Assembly (NCBI GenBank): GCA_934525595.1
Contig: CAKSZJ010000004.1
Location: 62,001-126,000 of the forward strand
Direction: 5' to 3'
From: an uncultured Chiayiivirga sp.
GTDB lineage: Bacteria > Pseudomonadota > Gammaproteobacteria > Xanthomonadales > Xanthomonadaceae
DNA: 64,000 nt
In this document: in pieces, positions 41,282 to 50,290 of the stretch
Layout: each line of letters begins with the position of its first letter
How positions within the stretch are numbered: position 1 is the first letter of the stretch
Position numbers and translations under genes: made by a program
Notes under the pieces: model-generated
Seen by the model: the letters and a program-made list of their open reading frames with translations, nothing else
Database searches by the model: none
Told to the model about the DNA's origin: nothing

Positions 41282-43093
41282 CTATTCAGGCGGCGGCAGC
41301 ACGTCCAGAACTTCCGCGATCGTGGTCAGGCCCTGCGCCACCTTCTGCGCGCCCGAGGCGCGCAGGGTTTGCATGCCCTGCGCGACGGCGTCGCGGGTGA
41401 AACTGGCCAGGTCCATATCCTTCTGTACGCGGCTGCGAAGGACCGGGGTGATGAGCAGGAGCTCGTACAGCCCGACGCGGCCAAGGTAGCCGCTGTGGCG
41501 GCACTCCAGGCAGCCGCGCGCGGCGAAGCCGGAGGCGGGCCTGGGCAGCTCCAGCCCGCTGGAAAGCACGGCCCAGCCGTCTTCGTCCAGCGGCGCGGGC
41601 TTCTTGCAGTGCGGACAGAGCGTGCGCACCAGGCGCTGCGCCAGCACGCCGTTGAGGGTGGATTGGATCAGGTAGTGCGGCACGCCCAGGTCGAGCAGGC
41701 GGGTCACCGCCGAGGGTGCATCGTTGGTGTGCAGCGTGGACAGCACCAGATGGCCGGTGAGCGAGCCCTGCACCGCCATCTGCGCGGTTTCCAGATCGCG
41801 GATCTCGCCGATCATGATGATGTCCGGATCCTGGCGCAGCAGCGAGCGCACACCCGAGGCGAAGTCCAGGTCGATGGCGTGGTGCACCTGCATCTGGTTG
41901 AGTTCGGGCGCGATCATTTCGATCGGGTCTTCCACCGTGCACACGTTCACTTCGGGCGTGGCGAGACGCTTGAGGGTGGAATAGAGCGTGGTGGTCTTGC
42001 CCGAGCCGGTTGGTCCGGTCACCAGGATGATGCCGTGCGGGCGGCCGGTGAGTTCCTTCCAGGCGTCGGCCTCGGCGGCGTCGAACCCGAGTTCCTTGGT
42101 GGATTTCACCGCCGTGTCCGGATCGAAGATGCGCATCACGCACTTTTCGCCGAAGGCGGTGGGGATGGTGGAAAGGCGCATCTCCACCTCGCGTCCGCCC
42201 GGCGAGCGCGTCTTGATGCGTCCGTCCTGCGGGCGGCGGCGCTCGCCCAGATCCATGCGCCCCAGCACCTTGATGCGGCTGATCGCCGCGATCATCACCG
42301 GCGTGGGCAGCTCGAACACCTTGTGCAGCTTGCCGTCGATGCGGAAGCGCACCCGGCTGATGTCGCGGCGCGGCTCCAGGTGGATGTCGCTGGCACGCTG
42401 TTCATACGCGTACTGCAGCAGCCAGTCGACGATATGCACGATGTGGCGATCGTCGGCGCCGACTTCGCCGGCGCGGCCCAGCTCCACCAGCTGCTCGAAG
42501 CTGGGCATCGAAACCGTTTGGTTTTCGTCGCGCTGGTCCTTGGCGCCCCGCACCGACCGGGTCACGCCGAAAAACTCCATCATGTAGCGCGCCAGATCCA
42601 GCGGATTGGTGACCACCACAACGATCTCGCGGCGCAGGATCTGCGCCAGATCCGACTGCCAGCGCAGATCGGTCGGCTCGCTGGTGGCGATCACCACGCG
42701 TTCGGCATTGACCGCCACCGGCAGGATCCGGTGGCGCTGCGCATAGGCATGCGAAATCAGCGCGGTGACAGCCGGCACGTCGATCTTGGTCGGATCAATG
42801 CGCAAATAGCGCACGCCGGTCTGCTGCGCCAGCCAGTGGGTCAGGGTTTCCAGGTTCAGTTCGCTGTCCGGCTTTTTGCGGTTGCGGAACTTGAGGTTGG
42901 CCACCAACACCAGCGGATGGATGTCCACGCCGGTGCGCTGCTCGCGCACCGCCTGCCGCGCCCGTCCGATGTCCCCTTCGGAGATGAAGCCGTCTTCAGC
43001 CAGCGCCGTCAGCACCTGCTCAAGACTGAGCCGGGTGCTGTCCGGAAAGCGGATCTGGGCGGCCGGACGGGGCGGCGGTGGACGACTGGGCAT
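41282..43093 (-). CDS. gspE: GspE/PulE family secretion ATPase
   Basis: I start at ATG 43093 (MPSRPPPPRPAAQIRFPDS); 603 residues. N-terminal domains (FISEGDIGRARQAVREQ; LAQQTGVRYLRIDPTKIDV) match those that contact the inner-membrane platform protein. The ATPase core has Walker A GPTGSGKTTTLYST, the Asp box EDPIE, Walker B DPDIIMIGEIRDLETAQ and the His box STLHTNDAPSA. A zinc ribbon CPHCKK ... CLECRH follows, typical of GspE/PilB. It is a hexameric ATPase driving pseudopilus or pilus assembly. Its only secretion partner in the window is the distant gspF, and the pair may serve one machine. Confidence 0.9.
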   Translation of the reverse strand: MPSRPPPPRPAAQIRFPDSTRLSLEQVLTALAEDGFISEGDIGRARQAVREQRTGVDIHPLVLVANLKFRNRKKPDSELNLETLTHWLAQQTGVRYLRIDPTKIDVPAVTALISHAYAQRHRILPVAVNAERVVIATSEPTDLRWQSDLAQILRREIVVVVTNPLDLARYMMEFFGVTRSVRGAKDQRDENQTVSMPSFEQLVELGRAGEVGADDRHIVHIVDWLLQYAYEQRASDIHLEPRRDISRVRFRIDGKLHKVFELPTPVMIAAISRIKVLGRMDLGERRRPQDGRIKTRSPGGREVEMRLSTIPTAFGEKCVMRIFDPDTAVKSTKELGFDAAEADAWKELTGRPHGIILVTGPTGSGKTTTLYSTLKRLATPEVNVCTVEDPIEMIAPELNQMQVHHAIDLDFASGVRSLLRQDPDIIMIGEIRDLETAQMAVQGSLTGHLVLSTLHTNDAPSAVTRLLDLGVPHYLIQSTLNGVLAQRLVRTLCPHCKKPAPLDEDGWAVLSSGLELPRPASGFAARGCLECRHSGYLGRVGLYELLLITPVLRSRVQKDMDLASFTRDAVAQGMQTLRASGAQKVAQGLTTIAEVLDVLPPPE

Positions 43094-43206
43094 GCGCAGT
43101 TCGCGACGGCGCGGCGGAGCCGCAGGATGCAGCAGTCTAACCGAGCGCGATTGCGACGATCGGTCTTGCCGGCCGGCCCCTGCGGGTGGCAACAACCGCC
43201 GCGTCG

Positions 43207-43965
43207 CTAGCCCGGCTTGCGCGCGCTCAGGAAGGTCCACAGGTCGCGATAGGACGGCACCAGCACATCCTGTTCGCAACGGGTTTCAAAATGCGCATCG
43301 ACCGCTTCGCGGATCAGCGGCAACAGGCGGCGGCGTTCCTCGCGATCCGCCGCATCGGCGCGGCCATGGCCGCAGCACTGCATGCTGAAGATGCCGCCGG
43401 GTCGCAGCGCGGCCGCGATCTTGGCGACGATGTCGGTGATGAAGGCGGCGCGGTTCTGGTTCTCGCGCACCGGGTCCATCGTCAGGTCGTAGATCACCGC
43501 ATCCAGCCCGCGTGCCTGCGCGATCCAGGCGAACGCATCGCCAACCACGACCTTGGCGCGGGGATGGTCGAAGGCTTCGCCGCAGACCGCCGGCAGGTAT
43601 TCGCGACACAGCTCGATCACGCGCGCGTCGATCTCGATCATCGTCAGTTCGGCCGGCACATGGTCCAGCGGTTCCAGACTGCGCAGCAGTTCGCCCAGCA
43701 CCCCACCATCGCCGCCACCCAGGATCGCGATCCGTTCCAACTGCCGCACTTCCAGCAGCGGGCTGACCATCGCCACGCCGTAGGCGGCGTCGGATTCGGA
43801 GATCTGCAGGTCGCCATCCAGATACAGCTGGCCCCCGAAAACCGGGTGCCGGGCGATGCGGATCTGTTGCAGACCGGTGTGCTCATCGGCCAGCAGCACA
43901 CTGCCGTCGGAGCGGCGCGAAGAAACGGCGGGAAGTCCGGCACGGAGGCCGTGGAATACAGGCAT
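43207..43965 (-). CDS. speE: Spermidine synthase-like protein
   Basis: ATG 43965 is preceded by AAGGAA, so the 252-residue form (MPVFHGLRAGLPAVSSRRSD) is preferred. The Rossmann fold shows RIAILGGGDGGVLGELLRSL and the acidic pair MIEIDARVIELCREYLP, as in polyamine aminopropyltransferases, and QLYLDGDLQISESDAAYG matches the N-terminal substrate loop. The active-site loop reads IYDLTMDPVREN, where standard SpeE has DSTDPVGPA; the catalytic Asp may be kept but its surroundings differ. It may make spermidine from putrescine, or be a relative with another acceptor. It is divergent from glyQ. Confidence 0.75.
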   Translation of the reverse strand: MPVFHGLRAGLPAVSSRRSDGSVLLADEHTGLQQIRIARHPVFGGQLYLDGDLQISESDAAYGVAMVSPLLEVRQLERIAILGGGDGGVLGELLRSLEPLDHVPAELTMIEIDARVIELCREYLPAVCGEAFDHPRAKVVVGDAFAWIAQARGLDAVIYDLTMDPVRENQNRAAFITDIVAKIAAALRPGGIFSMQCCGHGRADAADREERRRLLPLIREAVDAHFETRCEQDVLVPSYRDLWTFLSARKPG

Positions 43966-44080
43966 CAGGATTCCTTGACAGGTGGACAACACCCTCCATC
44001 CTCGACAAAGCCTTGCCCCGGCGCAAGTTCGCAGCACCCCAGGATCGTGTCCGCGCCCCGCGTGGTCAGCGTCTTGCCCT

Positions 44081-44086
44081 TATAAT
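44081..44086 (+). promoter_or_regulatory. Perfect -10 hexamer ahead of glyQ
   Basis: TATAAT, 30 bases before the glyQ start at 44117. No -35 box is seen at 16-18 bases. Transcription would start near 44093, which makes the ATG at 44117 more likely than the one at 44105. Confidence 0.5.
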
Positions 44087-44116
44087 CGAGCGCTTTTCCG
44101 CCGCATGTGCACCGCA

Positions 44117-45010
44117 ATGACCGGACCCACCTTCCAGGACCTGATCACCCGCCTCAACGCCTACTGGGCGGCACAGGGCTGCGTGCTGATCCAGCCGCTC
44201 GATCTTGAAGTCGGGGCCGGCACCTTCCACCCGGCCACCTTCCTGCGCGCGCTCGGGCCCGAGCCCTGGAACGCGGCCTATGTGCAGCCTTCGCGCCGCC
44301 CCACCGATGGCCGCTATGGCGAAAACCCGAACCGGTTGCAGCATTACTACCAGTACCAGGTGGTGATGAAGCCGAACCCGGACAACATCGTCGAGCTGTA
44401 TTTCGAGTCGCTGAAGGCGCTGGGCATCGACCCGCTGGTGCACGACCTGCGCCTGGTCGAGGACAACTGGGAATCGCCCACGCTGGGTGCCTGGGGCCTG
44501 GGCTGGGAAGTCTGGCTCAACGGCATGGAAGTCACCCAGTTCACCTATTTCCAGCAGGCCGGCGGGCTGGAATGCCGGCCGGTGCTGGGCGAGATCACCT
44601 ACGGCCTGGAGCGGCTGTGCATGTATCTGCAGGAATGCGACAACGTGTACGACCTGACCTGGACCATTGGCCCACAAGGCCCGGTCAGCTACGGCGATGT
44701 CTACCTGCAGAACGAGCGCGAACAGAGCGCCTACAACTTTGAACATGCCGATGTGGCCGAGCTGTTCCACCGCTTCGACGCCTGCGAGGCCGAGGCGATG
44801 AAGCTGGTCGAACTGGGCCTGCCGCTGCCGGCCTACGACCAGGTCTGCAAGGCCAGCCACAGCTTCAACCTGCTCGATGCACGTCGCGCGATTTCCGTCA
44901 CCGAACGCCAGCGCTACATCCTGCGCGTGCGCAAGCTGTCGCAATCGGTGGCGCAGGCCTACTTCGAGCAGCGCGAGAAACTCGGGTTTCCCGGTGTGAA
45001 AGCGGCCTGA
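44117..45010 (+). CDS. glyQ: Glycyl-tRNA synthetase alpha chain
   Basis: A 297-residue subunit of the bacterial alpha2-beta2 enzyme: [93 protein letters not shown] and [11 protein letters not shown] are almost invariant. The alpha chain carries the class II catalytic site that makes glycyl-adenylate. Either ATG 44117 (MTGPTF) or ATG 44105 ([10 protein letters not shown]) could be the start. It is followed 136 bases later by glyS. Confidence 0.97.
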   Translation: MTGPTFQDLITRLNAYWAAQGCVLIQPLDLEVGAGTFHPATFLRALGPEPWNAAYVQPSRRPTDGRYGENPNRLQHYYQYQVVMKPNPDNIVELYFESLKALGIDPLVHDLRLVEDNWESPTLGAWGLGWEVWLNGMEVTQFTYFQQAGGLECRPVLGEITYGLERLCMYLQECDNVYDLTWTIGPQGPVSYGDVYLQNEREQSAYNFEHADVAELFHRFDACEAEAMKLVELGLPLPAYDQVCKASHSFNLLDARRAISVTERQRYILRVRKLSQSVAQAYFEQREKLGFPGVKAA

Positions 45011-45084
45011 AACCTTTCCATCGGGGATCGGCCGCGGATAAAACCTCCGCATCCGGCCGCCCCGATGACCGCAGCGATTCCTTC

Positions 45085-45130
45085 CTTCATCCGCCTTCGG
45101 GCACCCTCTTCCGGGCGGAGAGGGAAAGAA
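45085..45130. repeat. REP-like inverted repeats between glyQ and glyS
   Basis: The stretch CTTCATCCGCCTTCGGGC, then CCCTCTTCCGGGCGGAGAGGG, forms two short hairpins. It has the look of a common intergenic element of this order and of pseudomonads. Just before it, 45021-45066 forms a longer imperfect hairpin. Either could affect the relative expression of glyQ and glyS. Confidence 0.5.
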
Positions 45131-45146
45131 ACACAGAGACTCCGAT

Positions 45147-47333
45147 ATGCAACCGTTGCTGATCGAACTGGGCACCGAAGAACTCCCCGTTAAGGCATTG
45201 CCCGGGCTGGCGCAGGCCCTTTTTGATGGCGTCATCACCGGGCTGGAGAAGCGCGGCATCGCGATGCAGCGCGGCGACGCTAAGCCCCTGTTCTCCCCGC
45301 GCCGGCTCGCGGTGCTGCTGCCCGGCGTGGCCACGCGGCAGGCCGAGCAATCCAGCGAGGTGCTCGGGCCGTATCTGAACATCGCGCTGGATGCGGACGG
45401 CCAACCGACCCGCGCATTGCAAGGCTTCGCCGCCAAGAACGGCATCGACTGGACCGCGCTTGAGCGCACCACCGATGCCAAGGGCGAACGCTTCGTGCAC
45501 CGTTCGGTGCGCGCCGGATCGGATACTGCCGAACTGCTGCCCGAAATCCTGCTCGAAGCCATCGCCGCAATGCCGATCCCCAAGCCAATGCGCTGGGGCG
45601 CACACGAACACGCCTTCGCGCGGCCGCTGCACTGGCTGGTGCTGCTGCTGGGTGATGCCGTGGTGCCGGCCACGCTGTTCGGGATCGCCTCCGCACGTGA
45701 AAGCCGCGGCCACCGCTTCCATCATGCCGGCGCCGTCAGCATCGGCCACGCCAATGACTATGTGGAGGCGCTGGAAAACGCCTTCGTGCTGGTCGATCCG
45801 GAACAGCGCCGCGCCCGCATCCGCAGCCAGGTCGAAGCCGCCGCCACGCAATGCGGCGGCGTGGCGCGGATTTCCGACGACAATCTGGAACAGGTCGTGG
45901 CGTTGGTGGAGTGGCCGAGTGCGATCGCCTGCAGCTTCGAATCGGACTTCCTCGCGGTGCCGCAGGAAGCGCTGATCGAGACCATGGAAGCCAACCAGAA
46001 ATTCTTCCCGGTGCTGACCGCATCCGGCGCCCTGACCGAGCACTTCATCGGCGTGGCCAACATCGAATCGCGCGATGTGGCGCAGGTTCGCGCCGGCTAC
46101 GAGCGCGTGATCCGGCCGCGCTTTGCCGATGCCAAATTCTTCTTCGATGAAGACCTCAAGCAGGGTCTGCACGCCATGGGCGAAGGCTTGGCCGGCGTCA
46201 CCTACCAGGCCAAGCTCGGCAGTATCGCCGACAAGGTGCAGCGGGTGGCCGTACTGGCCGAAGTGATCGCCGCAGCGGTGGGCGTGGATGCATCACAGGC
46301 ACGTCGTGCCGCCGAGCTTTCCAAGAACGACCTGCAATCACGCATGGTCAACGAGTTCCCGGAATTGCAGGGCATCGCGGGCCGGCATTACGCCGTGGCT
46401 GCCGGTGAATCGGCTGACGTGGCGCTGGCCATCGACGAGGCCTACCAGCCGCGTTTTGCCGGTGATGACATCGCGCTTTCGCCGCTGGGCAAGGTGCTGG
46501 CGATTGCCGAGCGGCTGGATACGTTGGCGGGTGGTTTTGCGGCGGGCCTCAAGCCGACCGGCAACAAGGATCCGTTTGCGTTGCGGCGGAATGCGTTGGG
46601 GTTGGCGCGGACGGTTATCGAATCAGGAGCAGACGTTGATATCGTCTCTCTGATTCGAGAGGCAGTCATGCAGAACTTTGGTGAGGTCTTCCTACGGGAG
46701 TTGGTGCAACGACCAGATAAAGTCGAAATTTCCAGGAGTGATGAGGACGGGACGTTCCACCACACTTTCCGCTTCTCAATCGATGATCCTGAAGTGAAGC
46801 GTCGAGCTATCGGCGTGGCAAACGACCTCTACGCCTTCATCCTCGACCGCCTGCGCGGCTACTACGCCGACAAGGGCGTTTCGGCAACGCAGTTCAACGC
46901 CGTCGCCGAATTGAAGCCGGCCTCGCTCTACGATCTGGACCGCCGCATCGATGCGATCGTCCATTTCGCCGCGCTGCCCGAAGCCGAAGCGCTGGCGGCG
47001 GCGAACAAGCGCATCGGCAACATCCTGCGCAAGGTTGAGGACGAGGTGCCCGACGCCATCGACGCCGCCGTATGGGTGGAACCGGTGGAAGCGCGCCTCG
47101 CCGAAGCCCTGCAAGGCGAGGAAGCCGCCGTCGATGCGGCGCTTGCGCAGCGCGACTACATCACCGCGCTCAAGCATCTGGCGCAGCTGCGCGAGCCCAT
47201 CGACGCCTTTTTCGAAGGCGTGATGGTGATGGCGGACGATCCGCGCGTGCGCGCCAATCGCCTCGCCCTGCTCAAGCGCATCGCCGGGCGTTTCCTGGCC
47301 GTGGCGGACGTTTCCCTGCTGGCCGGCGGCTGA
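45147..47333 (+). CDS. glyS: Glycyl-tRNA synthetase beta chain
   Basis: A 728-residue beta subunit, clearly recognisable: [25 protein letters not shown] at the start, [21 protein letters not shown] block ([15 protein letters not shown]), [37 protein letters not shown], and the C-terminal [27 protein letters not shown]. It binds tRNA-Gly together with GlyQ. It is about 40 residues longer than the E. coli chain (689). The excess lies in one place, about residues 492-560, between VIESG and [13 protein letters not shown], encoded by a stretch of clearly lower GC. The frame stays open, so the gene is probably functional. Confidence 0.95.
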   Translation: MQPLLIELGTEELPVKALPGLAQALFDGVITGLEKRGIAMQRGDAKPLFSPRRLAVLLPGVATRQAEQSSEVLGPYLNIALDADGQPTRALQGFAAKNGIDWTALERTTDAKGERFVHRSVRAGSDTAELLPEILLEAIAAMPIPKPMRWGAHEHAFARPLHWLVLLLGDAVVPATLFGIASARESRGHRFHHAGAVSIGHANDYVEALENAFVLVDPEQRRARIRSQVEAAATQCGGVARISDDNLEQVVALVEWPSAIACSFESDFLAVPQEALIETMEANQKFFPVLTASGALTEHFIGVANIESRDVAQVRAGYERVIRPRFADAKFFFDEDLKQGLHAMGEGLAGVTYQAKLGSIADKVQRVAVLAEVIAAAVGVDASQARRAAELSKNDLQSRMVNEFPELQGIAGRHYAVAAGESADVALAIDEAYQPRFAGDDIALSPLGKVLAIAERLDTLAGGFAAGLKPTGNKDPFALRRNALGLARTVIESGADVDIVSLIREAVMQNFGEVFLRELVQRPDKVEISRSDEDGTFHHTFRFSIDDPEVKRRAIGVANDLYAFILDRLRGYYADKGVSATQFNAVAELKPASLYDLDRRIDAIVHFAALPEAEALAAANKRIGNILRKVEDEVPDAIDAAVWVEPVEARLAEALQGEEAAVDAALAQRDYITALKHLAQLREPIDAFFEGVMVMADDPRVRANRLALLKRIAGRFLAVADVSLLAGG
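46621..46800 (+). other. Lower-GC in-frame insert within glyS
   Basis: By hand count 89 of these 180 bases are G or C (49%), against a clearly higher value on both sides. Codons such as AGA, TTG, CTA, ATA-like AT-rich choices and AGG appear here but hardly elsewhere in the gene. It encodes about 60 residues (from [20 protein letters not shown] to [14 protein letters not shown]), where other GlyS proteins have about 30. Confidence 0.75.
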
Positions 47334-47547
47334 GTCCGCCAGCGGCATGCGCCGGGCCGTTGCGGTTGTTGGCGCGCCGTGGTTATGGCAAGATGCACGG
47401 CTCGCTTCCTCCGGCTCAGGCCGGGGTCCGTGCCGGCAGCGCGATTCCCGGCCGCAAGCGAGCCTGTCCCGCATCGCGCGCCGCTCCGGCGGCGGGGCCG
47501 CCGTTCCCCTGGCCAAGGGGGGCATCACAGAACCTTCGAGGTGCGTC

Positions 47548-47784
47548 ATGGCACGCGTGTGTCAAGTGAGCAAGAAGGGTGTGCAGACCGGCAACAACGT
47601 CTCGCACGCCAACAACAAAACCCGCCGCCGCTGGCTTCCCAACCTTCACGAGCGCCGCTTCTGGGTGGCGAGCGAGAACCGCTGGGTGAAGCTGCGTGTT
47701 TCCAACCATGCCCTGCGCACCATCGACAAGAACGGCATCGACGCCGTCCTCGCCGAGCTGCGCAAGCAGGGCGAGAAGGTCTAA
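47548..47784 (+). CDS. rpmB: 50S ribosomal protein L28
   Basis: A 78-residue basic protein: [39 protein letters not shown] and [15 protein letters not shown] match L28 along its full length. It has the single-Cys, zinc-free form usual in gammaproteobacteria. It is a large-subunit protein and forms the usual pair with rpmG, 12 bases downstream. The gap to glyS (214 bases) should hold its promoter; I saw no convincing one. Confidence 0.97.
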   Translation: MARVCQVSKKGVQTGNNVSHANNKTRRRWLPNLHERRFWVASENRWVKLRVSNHALRTIDKNGIDAVLAELRKQGEKV

Positions 47785-47796
47785 GGAGCTGCGACC

Positions 47797-47961
47797 ATGG
47801 CATCCAAGCGCGACAAGATCCGCCTGACCTCCTCGGCCGGCACCGGACACTTCTACACCACCGACAAGAACAAGAAGAACACTCCGACCAAGATCGAGAT
47901 CAAGAAGTACGATCCGGTCATTCGCAAGCACGTGATCTACAAGGAAGGCAAGATCAAGTGA
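47797..47961 (+). CDS. rpmG: 50S ribosomal protein L33
   Basis: A 54-residue protein: [20 protein letters not shown], then [20 protein letters not shown] and [10 protein letters not shown], full-length L33 without the zinc-binding Cys pairs. AAGGAG lies ten bases ahead of its ATG. Its transcript ends at the hairpin 47988-48013. Confidence 0.97.
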   Translation: MASKRDKIRLTSSAGTGHFYTTDKNKKNTPTKIEIKKYDPVIRKHVIYKEGKIK

Positions 47962-47987
47962 TTGCATCCGGGGCATGCCGGACACGG

Positions 47988-48013
47988 AAAAGCCCGCCAT
48001 TCGGCGGGCTTTT
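47988..48013 (+). terminator. Intrinsic terminator of rpmB-rpmG
   Basis: An 11-base stem AAAAGCCCGCC/GGCGGGCTTTT with a four-base loop, beginning 26 bases after the rpmG stop. Confidence 0.93.
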
Positions 48014-48050
48014 CATTTGCAGCGCGCGGTACATGCCGAAACCTGCGGAT

Positions 48051-48079
48051 TTGTGAAGTCTTTTTTACCCGCATAGCAT
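48051..48079 (+). promoter_or_regulatory. Putative promoter of the diguanylate cyclase gene
   Basis: TTGTGA (48051) and TAGCAT (48074) are 17 bases apart, each matching four of six consensus bases. The start point would be near 48086, 12 bases before the ATG at 48098. Confidence 0.45.
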
Positions 48080-48097
48080 GGACGGAAGTGCCCGCCG

Positions 48098-50062
48098 ATG
48101 GATCGCGTCCCGGTGATTGTGCATCGCGTCATCATCCTGCTGTTGTCCCTGTGCCTTCTGGCTCACGGTGTTCCCGTCGATGCGGCGGCGGCGCGCATTG
48201 CGCAGGCCCAGGCGCTGGCGTATCAGGGAGACCAGGTGGCCGCCGAGGCGCTGTGGCAGGAGGTGGCCGCCGACGCGACCGCGCAGCAGGACGCGCAGAC
48301 CCTTGACGCCGCGCGGCGCGGCTTGGCGTCGCTGGCGTTCCAGAACGGCGATTACGAGCGCTTCTCCACCCTGCAGCGCCAGCGCCTGGCGGATGCCGAA
48401 GCGCGCGATGACCTGCGCACCCAGGCGGATGCTCACATGGAGCTGGCCCTGCTGGAGCGCCGCCGCGGCCATCTGGCCGAAGCGCACGATGCGCTGGAGG
48501 ACGTCATCCAGCGCTTCCGGGCGGTGGGCGACGCGGGCGGCGAAGGCCGTGCGCTCACCCATCAGGGCCTGGTGCTTCTCAGCCTGGGCCAGTTCGCGCA
48601 GTCCCTGGATGCGCTCGAACAAGCGCGGGTGCTGCATCGCGGAGGGGCCGATGTCGAACTGGACCGCACCTACCATTACCTGGGCCTGCTGCATCGCAGC
48701 CTGCACGACATCCCGCAGGCGCTGCACTACCTTGCCCTGGCCCTCGAGGAGGCGCGCGCCCGACCCGACCCGATGAGAGTGGCTCCGGTGCTTGGCAGCC
48801 TTGCGCGGGTTTCCAACGATGCCGGTGACTTCCAGGCCGCGCTGGGCCACACCGCAGAAGCGCATGCGCTGGCGCAGCGCGCCCGCAGCGTCCCCGGCGA
48901 AACTTACAGCCTGCTGGAGCGGGGCCGCGCCCTGCTGGGGCTGGCGCGGCTGGACGAGGCGCGCGAGGCGCTGGAAGCCTCGCGCCGGCTCAGCCGCAGC
49001 ATTTCGCAGGATCGCACCGCGGCCGACGCAACGTTTGCCCTGGGGCGCGTGGCGCGCTCCTCCGGCGATCCGGCGGCGGCCCTCCGGCACTTCCGCGAGG
49101 CGGTACGCAACTACGAGGCCGCCAGCGACGCGCCGCAGATGTTCGACGCCTACCGCCAGATGATTCCGCTGCTGCGCGAGGCTGGCGAGCATGCGGACGC
49201 CGCACGCCTGGCCGAAGCGGCGCTGGATCTTGAACAACAGATCGCCGGGCGCGGCGCGGCGCGGCGCATCACGCTGGCCGAGCATCGCCATGACGTTGCG
49301 GAGAAGGCGCACCAGATCCAGTTGCTGCAGCGCGAGAACGAGATCCAGGAGCTGCGCCTGGCCAAACAGCAGCTCGACCGCCGCGTCGTCATGGGCGTGA
49401 TCGCGAGCCTGTGCGCGATTGCCGGCCTGCTGGCCTGGGCCTTCCTGCGCAGCCGACGCAGCCGCCGTGCCCTGGCGCATGCCAACGCCGAGCTGGAGGC
49501 GAGCCGCGCCGCGCTGCGCCAGGCCAACGCGGCGCTGGCCGAACGCGCCCAGGTGCTGGCGCAGGCCGCGTCCACCGATGCCCTGACGGGCCTGTCCAAC
49601 CGCGCCCATGTGCTCGACGGCCTCGAAGACGCGGCCGCCAAGGCGCACTCCGGGCAGCATCACCTGGCCGTGCTGATGCTCGATGTGGACAGCTTCAAGG
49701 GCATCAACGACCGCCATGGGCATCGCGTCGGTGATCGCGTGCTCCGTTCGGTCGCCGTGCTGATGCGCGACCTGCTGCCTCCCGAGGCGCTGGTGGGACG
49801 CTACGGCGGTGAAGAGTTTCTCCTGGTGCTGCCGGGACACGATCTGGAAGCGGCGCGCCGGGTGGCTGAGCGCCTGCGGCATGCGGTGGAAGGCTCCAGC
49901 ACGCCCGGGCTTCCGCACGTGACGATCAGCATCGGGCTGACGGTGCGCAAGCCGGGGAGCGACATCGATCCCGACCAGATGGTGGAAGAGGCCGACCAGG
50001 CGCTCTATCGGGCCAAGCAGTCCGGTCGGAACCGCGTCGAAGCGGCGCTGCGCGTCGCCTGA
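48098..50062 (+). CDS. TPR-sensor diguanylate cyclase
   Basis: A 654-residue protein with a signal-anchor or signal peptide (VHRVIILLLSLCLLAHGVPVDA), about 350 residues of TPR-like helices (AALGHTAEAHALAQRARSVPGETY and others), a coiled coil (HQIQLLQRENEIQELRLAKQQLD), one membrane helix (VVMGVIASLCAIAGLLAWAFL), a second coiled coil, and a C-terminal GGDEF domain. The active motif is GGEEF (RYGGEEFLLVLPG) with substrate residues in DVDSFKGINDRHGHRVGD, so it should make cyclic di-GMP. The RxxD inhibitory site is not obvious. A periplasmic signal bound by the TPR part would control it. It is a single gene, preceded by its own putative promoter. Confidence 0.9.
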   Translation: MDRVPVIVHRVIILLLSLCLLAHGVPVDAAAARIAQAQALAYQGDQVAAEALWQEVAADATAQQDAQTLDAARRGLASLAFQNGDYERFSTLQRQRLADAEARDDLRTQADAHMELALLERRRGHLAEAHDALEDVIQRFRAVGDAGGEGRALTHQGLVLLSLGQFAQSLDALEQARVLHRGGADVELDRTYHYLGLLHRSLHDIPQALHYLALALEEARARPDPMRVAPVLGSLARVSNDAGDFQAALGHTAEAHALAQRARSVPGETYSLLERGRALLGLARLDEAREALEASRRLSRSISQDRTAADATFALGRVARSSGDPAAALRHFREAVRNYEAASDAPQMFDAYRQMIPLLREAGEHADAARLAEAALDLEQQIAGRGAARRITLAEHRHDVAEKAHQIQLLQRENEIQELRLAKQQLDRRVVMGVIASLCAIAGLLAWAFLRSRRSRRALAHANAELEASRAALRQANAALAERAQVLAQAASTDALTGLSNRAHVLDGLEDAAAKAHSGQHHLAVLMLDVDSFKGINDRHGHRVGDRVLRSVAVLMRDLLPPEALVGRYGGEEFLLVLPGHDLEAARRVAERLRHAVEGSSTPGLPHVTISIGLTVRKPGSDIDPDQMVEEADQALYRAKQSGRNRVEAALRVA

Positions 50063-50122
50063 ACGCCCCGCGCTGGCGCGCGCCGGGATCGCAGCGGCGC
50101 ACCCCCAGCCGACGGCCGGCAG

Positions 50123-50139
50123 TGCGAAAAAATGGTGCA
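50123..50139 (+). promoter_or_regulatory. NtrC-like site upstream of glnA
   Basis: TGCGAAAAAATGGTGCA, 17 bases. The right half TGGTGCA is identical to the NtrC consensus (TGCACYA-N3-TGGTGCA), and the centre is A-rich. The left half keeps only TGC and the last A. It lies 152 bases ahead of the glnA start, a usual place for nitrogen control. I found no matching sigma-54 promoter. Confidence 0.4.
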
Positions 50140-50290
50140 GTGCGATACGATCCTGTGTCGCCCCGCAACAGCCGGCGTCCGGGTGCACCGCCAGCAGCGC
50201 TCCGGGCCCGTGTCACCCGGACGACCGAACGCCGTGCGCCGGAACTGGAACCGCGCGCAGGCGTGCGCCCCCTCACGCAATGGAGTGTCC

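Noticed and set aside
46621..46800. glyS as a broken gene or a mobile insertion
   Set aside because: The frame is open through the unusual stretch and the conserved C-terminal part follows in frame; no terminal repeats or transposase are seen.
50063..50290. Sigma-54 promoter ahead of glnA
   Set aside because: I found no GG-N10-GC pair in the TGGCAC-N5-TTGC context in this gap.
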